Below, piece by piece: positions 60,397 through 64,000 of a DNA stretch of 64,000 nt. The stretch spans positions 4,353,501 to 4,417,500 of the forward strand of contig NZ_CP102263.1 in assembly GCF_025147485.1 (NCBI RefSeq), given 5' to 3'. Position 1 is the stretch's first letter; every line of letters starts with the position of its first letter. The notes beneath the pieces are model-generated. The model was not told the DNA's origin, made no database searches, and saw nothing but the letters and a program-made list of their open reading frames with translations. Source of the stretch: Bacteroides uniformis (lineage in GTDB: Bacteria; Bacteroidota; Bacteroidia; Bacteroidales; Bacteroidaceae). The position numbers and the translations under genes were made by a program.

Positions 60397-62811
60397 ATGA
60401 AATACATCATCCGAACACTACTGCTGGCATGCTGCTGCATGCAGGCACAAGCACAAGCTCCGTGGAAACCCGATACGGAACTGGAGAAACAATTACAGCA
60501 AAGCAATCATGTGCACCGCATAATGAAAGCTAATCCCGCACACGCCGGACTGACGCGGTGGGAAAAGAAAGAGGTATTGAAAAGCAGGGTACTCCCTCTG
60601 GCCGAAGATTTCGGTGCTCTGCGCCATACCGGACCCGGAACCATACATGTAGACCGTAAAGTCACTGTCTCAGGCAAAGGAAGTGTCCGTCTGGACACTC
60701 CTGCCTCCTTGGGCAAGAAGAATCCAACAAACCGGAATTACGCCACCCCGGAGATTATCCGTCCCCTCGACCGGGAAGACTTGCGGGAATACAACCGCTT
60801 TTCCGTTTGGGTATATGTGGATGCACCGGGCGTTTATCTGACCTTTGCCGGATTCACCCTATACAATGAAGGAGAGAAAATCATGCCGACTCCCGGACGC
60901 TTTGAAGGACAACACTTCGAGACTGTCTATCCCAACAAATGGCAGCACATCATATGGGAGATACCGGACCTATACCGTGACTGTGTCACCGGCTTTTCGG
61001 TAAACATCATGCTGGCAGGTGCTCCTGCAGGAGCCAGCGAACGCATGAGCCTATACATAGACGACATGCGCATCGAAAAGGTAGAAGCGGAAAACAGCCG
61101 GGGATTCGACCTGCGAAAAGATGCAATGGCCTACTGCCACAGCGGATACAAGCCTGGAGCACGCAAGCAGGCTTTGGTGCAGCACATGCCGGAAAGGACT
61201 TTCAGCCTGCACGATGCCGCCACGGGACAAACCGTTTATCAAGGTACGGCCAGTCCTCTGAATCAGGACAAGAAGCTGGACAAAGGATTTCTTGTACTGG
61301 ACTTCAGCAGTTTCAATACGCCCGGACAATACTTCCTCTCCATCGGTGATGTACAATCAAAGCCTTTCCCCATCGGAAATGATGCCTACCTGTCTACCGC
61401 CTGGCACACGCTGAACTTCTTCTTTTCCGAACGTTGCGGTTTCGACCAGCCCGGCATTCATCAGGAATGCCATCAGGATGTATTCGCCTATCATCCCGAC
61501 GGACGGAGCATGAGCATTGCCGGAGGATGGCACGATGCAGCCGACCTGACTCAAGGAACGGGAAATACAGCCGAATCGTGCATCGCCCTCCTCGAAATGG
61601 CCGGTGCCGTACAAAGCAAAGACAGTATCTTCTACGAACGCCTGCTGGAAGAGGCACGCTGGGGAGTGAACTGGATTCTGCGTACCCGCTTCGGTGACGG
61701 CTACCGACTGGGTGGACTGATTATCGGCATTTGGACAAAGAATATCCGTGGTGACAAAGACGACATGCAGACAGAAGCACGAAATACGCCTACGGACAAT
61801 CTGAAAGCCGCTTCCAGTTGCGCACTCGCCGCCCCTCATTTTGAAAAGAAAGACCCAGTGTTTGCACGGTGGTGCCGGAACAGTGCCATTGAGGACTTCC
61901 AATTCGCCATCGACCTGCTGGATACACAAAGGACGGAACAGAACGAAACAGAACTTTATGCCCTTGCCACCGTCACAGCCATGCGTTTGTACCGCCTTAC
62001 ACAAGATGTTTACTATCTGGACTGGGCAACCCGGCTGGCACGTACCGTCATGGCGGGCCAACAGTTGGAAAAGCGTACCGACTGGAAAATCCCCCTACGA
62101 GGTTTCTTCTATGAATCTTCCCGGAAAAAACGTATTCTGGCCTATTATCACCAAAGCCAAGAGCACTTGATGGCTGAAGGACTCTCGATGCTACTGACAG
62201 ATGCCCCTACCCATCCGGACGCCCCGTTGTGGAAGGCATCCTGTGAAGCCTATGCAGACTATCTACGCGGGATTTCACAACTGATTGAGCCGTACGGCAT
62301 ACTGCCAAGCGCCGTATACGAGGTGGATAATACCGATTATAAGAATCTGTACCACGAAGGAGAGCAGGTAGGACTTCCCAGCCTGGAAGAATACAATGCG
62401 CAAGTACGCAACGGCATCCCTCTCTCGAAGGATTTCTATCTGCGCCGTTTCCCCGTCGCCTATCAGTTCAGGGGATTCCACGCCATTGTCATGGGCAAAG
62501 CCAAGGCTGCCTTTATCCTTGCACGCCTATTCAATGATAAAGCGTTAAGGGATATTGCAACCCGCCAGGTAGAATACATATTAGGCTACAACCCGTTTGC
62601 CATGAGTACCGTTTATGGAGACGGATATGACTATCCGCCGCTTTACGGGGCATACGCCGGAAATGTTGTGGGAGCCGTGCCCGTAGGAATCGAAACATTC
62701 GAAAATGAGGACGAACCCTACTTCCCGATGCAAAATAACTGCACTTACAAGGAAATCTGGACACACACCACCGCACGCCTGATGTGGTGCGTAGCAGAAC
62801 TGTTCAAATAA
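60397..62811 (+). CDS. Glycoside hydrolase family 9 enzyme with N-terminal accessory region
   Basis: An 804-residue exported protein (signal LLLACCCMQAQAQA). Residues 30-240 form an unassigned beta-rich region that could bind carbohydrate (YNRFSVWVYVDAPGVYLTFA). A cellulase-Ig-like domain follows (about 245-330). The GH9 alpha/alpha-barrel has GGWHDAADLTQGTGN, giving Asp380 and Asp383 (water-activating pair), and YKEIWTHTTARLMW gives Glu786, the likely acid. Family members cleave beta-1,4-glucans or exo-act on glucosamine or glucose chains. The motif GGWHDAAD differs from the common GGWYDAGD, so the substrate may not be cellulose. Confidence 0.9.
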   Translation: MKYIIRTLLLACCCMQAQAQAPWKPDTELEKQLQQSNHVHRIMKANPAHAGLTRWEKKEVLKSRVLPLAEDFGALRHTGPGTIHVDRKVTVSGKGSVRLDTPASLGKKNPTNRNYATPEIIRPLDREDLREYNRFSVWVYVDAPGVYLTFAGFTLYNEGEKIMPTPGRFEGQHFETVYPNKWQHIIWEIPDLYRDCVTGFSVNIMLAGAPAGASERMSLYIDDMRIEKVEAENSRGFDLRKDAMAYCHSGYKPGARKQALVQHMPERTFSLHDAATGQTVYQGTASPLNQDKKLDKGFLVLDFSSFNTPGQYFLSIGDVQSKPFPIGNDAYLSTAWHTLNFFFSERCGFDQPGIHQECHQDVFAYHPDGRSMSIAGGWHDAADLTQGTGNTAESCIALLEMAGAVQSKDSIFYERLLEEARWGVNWILRTRFGDGYRLGGLIIGIWTKNIRGDKDDMQTEARNTPTDNLKAASSCALAAPHFEKKDPVFARWCRNSAIEDFQFAIDLLDTQRTEQNETELYALATVTAMRLYRLTQDVYYLDWATRLARTVMAGQQLEKRTDWKIPLRGFFYESSRKKRILAYYHQSQEHLMAEGLSMLLTDAPTHPDAPLWKASCEAYADYLRGISQLIEPYGILPSAVYEVDNTDYKNLYHEGEQVGLPSLEEYNAQVRNGIPLSKDFYLRRFPVAYQFRGFHAIVMGKAKAAFILARLFNDKALRDIATRQVEYILGYNPFAMSTVYGDGYDYPPLYGAYAGNVVGAVPVGIETFENEDEPYFPMQNNCTYKEIWTHTTARLMWCVAELFK

Positions 62812-62831
62812 ACAGTTCATTATACCGCTAA

Positions 62832-62866
62832 AAAAAGCTCCGGAGTTGAAGGTTCCGGAGCTTTTT
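62832..62866. terminator. Bidirectional terminator between GH9 and valS
   Basis: AAAAAGCTCCGGA (62832-62844) and TCCGGAGCTTTTT (62854-62866) are a perfect 13-bp stem with T-tracts on both strands. Confidence 0.92.
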
Positions 62867-62888
62867 CTCTGTTTTATGTGATGGACAG

Positions 62889-64000
62889 TTATGCCTTTTT
62901 CAATGCTGCAATACTTTCCTTGAGAGATTTGATGATACTTTCAGCATCTGCCTGCTTCTTGCGTTCCATCTCAAGAACGGCGGCAGGAGCATTATTCACA
63001 AACTTCTCGTTACCCAGTTTCTTCAGCACACCCTGCAAGAATCCTTCCTTATGCTTCAGTTCGGCCTCCATACGGGCTATCTCGGCTTCCACGTCAATCA
63101 TATTACCCAAAGGTACGGCATATTCCGTAGTACCTACCATGAAGGAAGCAGCACCGTCGGCCTTGTTCTCCACTATATTGATGGAGGAAAGGTTACACAT
63201 TTTCATGATAACCGCGTTGAATGCCACAACCGGATTCTCACCGATAACCTGCAACTCAAGTGTCTCTTTTTGGGCGATGTTCTTCTGCAAACGGATGGAA
63301 CGGATATTGCTGATAACCTCTTTCACCACTTCAAACTCCCGGATGATATCCTCATCTACCAATGCCGACATTGACAACGGGCTTACCATCAAGCTCTCAC
63401 CGTCTGTACGGTCGCAAAGATGCTGCCACAACTCCTCTGTAATAAATGGCATGAACGGATGGAGCAGATGCAACAAGTTATCAAAGAAACCGATAGTTGC
63501 TTCATACACTTTCCGGTTGATGGGCTGGCCGTATGCCGGTTTAATCATTTCCAGATACCAGGAAGAGAATTCGTCCCAGAACAGTTTGTAAACAGCCATC
63601 AGCGCTTCACTCAAACGGTACTTGCTGAACAAATCAGCCACTTCGGCAGCCACTTCATTCTGCTTGGCCTCAAACCAGCGTATTGCCAGTTCTGAAGCTT
63701 CCGGTACCGGAACTTCCGCACTGACTTCCCAACCTTTAATCAGACGGAAAGCGTTCCATATCTTATTATTGAAGTTACGTCCTTGCTCACACAGTGCATC
63801 GTCAAAGAGGATGTCATTGCCAGCAGGAGCTGAAAGCATCATGCCCATACGTACACCATCGGCACCGTATTTCTCAATCAAATCCAGCGGGTCGGGAGAA
63901 TTACCCAACGACTTGGACATCTTACGTCCCAGCTTGTCACGGACAATACCCGTAAAATAAACATTCTGGAACGGCATCTTACCTTCATATTCATAGCCTG
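62889..64000 (-). CDS. valS: Valyl-tRNA synthetase, C-terminal part
   Basis: The frame is open to the right edge, so the N-terminal catalytic part is outside the window. The visible 370 residues begin [19 protein letters not shown] and contain the class I KMSKS motif ([10 protein letters not shown]), the tRNA-anticodon-binding helical domain ([26 protein letters not shown]) and the valyl-specific C-terminal coiled coil ([20 protein letters not shown]). It charges tRNA-Val. The coiled-coil end gives the stop at 62889. Confidence 0.96.
   Translation of the reverse strand, partial: GYEYEGKMPFQNVYFTGIVRDKLGRKMSKSLGNSPDPLDLIEKYGADGVRMGMMLSAPAGNDILFDDALCEQGRNFNNKIWNAFRLIKGWEVSAEVPVPEASELAIRWFEAKQNEVAAEVADLFSKYRLSEALMAVYKLFWDEFSSWYLEMIKPAYGQPINRKVYEATIGFFDNLLHLLHPFMPFITEELWQHLCDRTDGESLMVSPLSMSALVDEDIIREFEVVKEVISNIRSIRLQKNIAQKETLELQVIGENPVVAFNAVIMKMCNLSSINIVENKADGAASFMVGTTEYAVPLGNMIDVEAEIARMEAELKHKEGFLQGVLKKLGNEKFVNNAPAAVLEMERKKQADAESIIKSLKESIAALKKA

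Noticed and set aside
1..64000. Mobile elements, phage or integrated plasmid
   Set aside because: No transposase, integrase, recombinase, relaxase or tRNA-flanked direct repeats were seen.

Overview
The window reads as a chromosomal segment of a Bacteroides species. The evidence is a SusC/SusD pair with a FecR-type anti-sigma factor and an ECF sigma factor, Bacteroidales-only families (DUF4831, DUF4837, DUF5690, DUF3823, DUF4105), a long SecA with a C-terminal zinc tail, a tmRNA tag ending YALAA, and many TAnnTTTG boxes (the Bacteroides -7 promoter element) just upstream of start codons. No insertion sequence, phage gene, CRISPR array, rRNA or tRNA was found. The species was not determined.

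Layout. 1-3.5 kb: the 5' part of a secreted protein, a YccF membrane protein, DNA polymerase IV and a MATE exporter. 3.6-7.0 kb: a 2-aminoethylphosphonate operon (DUF5690 transporter, phnX, phnW). 7.1-10.1 kb: a possibly truncated gene, then a zinc/cadmium-type P-type ATPase with its Fur/Zur-like regulator behind a palindromic operator. 10.2-12.7 kb: an ECF sigma factor fused in one reading frame to a transmembrane helix and an outer-membrane beta-barrel, then a methyltransferase; both genes share a bipartite promoter-like motif. 12.9-14.0 kb: an HTH regulator and tmRNA. 14.8-21.8 kb: a GH3 glycosidase, a lactonase-type lipoprotein, DUF4831, an orphan PqqD protein and an MFS transporter.

21.9-35.8 kb is a dense leftward envelope-biogenesis block in two transcription units: coaX, an outer-membrane protein, a TPR protein, lptC, a CNNM/GldE protein and a PpiD-like chaperone; then rlmN, DUF4837, pdxA, a sigma-54 activator, lptE, a TPR-like protein and secG. 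36.3-44.3 kb runs rightward: a DUF4105 (Lnb-like) protein, an alkaline-phosphatase-family enzyme, secA, a DUF6340-like lipoprotein and an acidic hypothetical protein. 44.4-62.8 kb is a polysaccharide utilisation locus. Its leftward arm is fecR, susC (with an STN domain), susD, a DUF3823 lipoprotein, and two paralogous beta-helix plus propeller proteins beyond a terminator. Its rightward arm is the ECF sigma gene, a 23-bp repeat array, a small secreted protein, a ThuA protein and a GH9 glycosidase. The window ends inside valS.

Two things stand out. First, the sigma/TM/beta-barrel fusion looks like a one-protein envelope-spanning signalling device. Second, four intergenic clusters of short palindromes repeat at about 22-23 bp. 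Each has its own sequence but the same architecture, and two of them lie between divergent transcription units, where they cannot be terminators.
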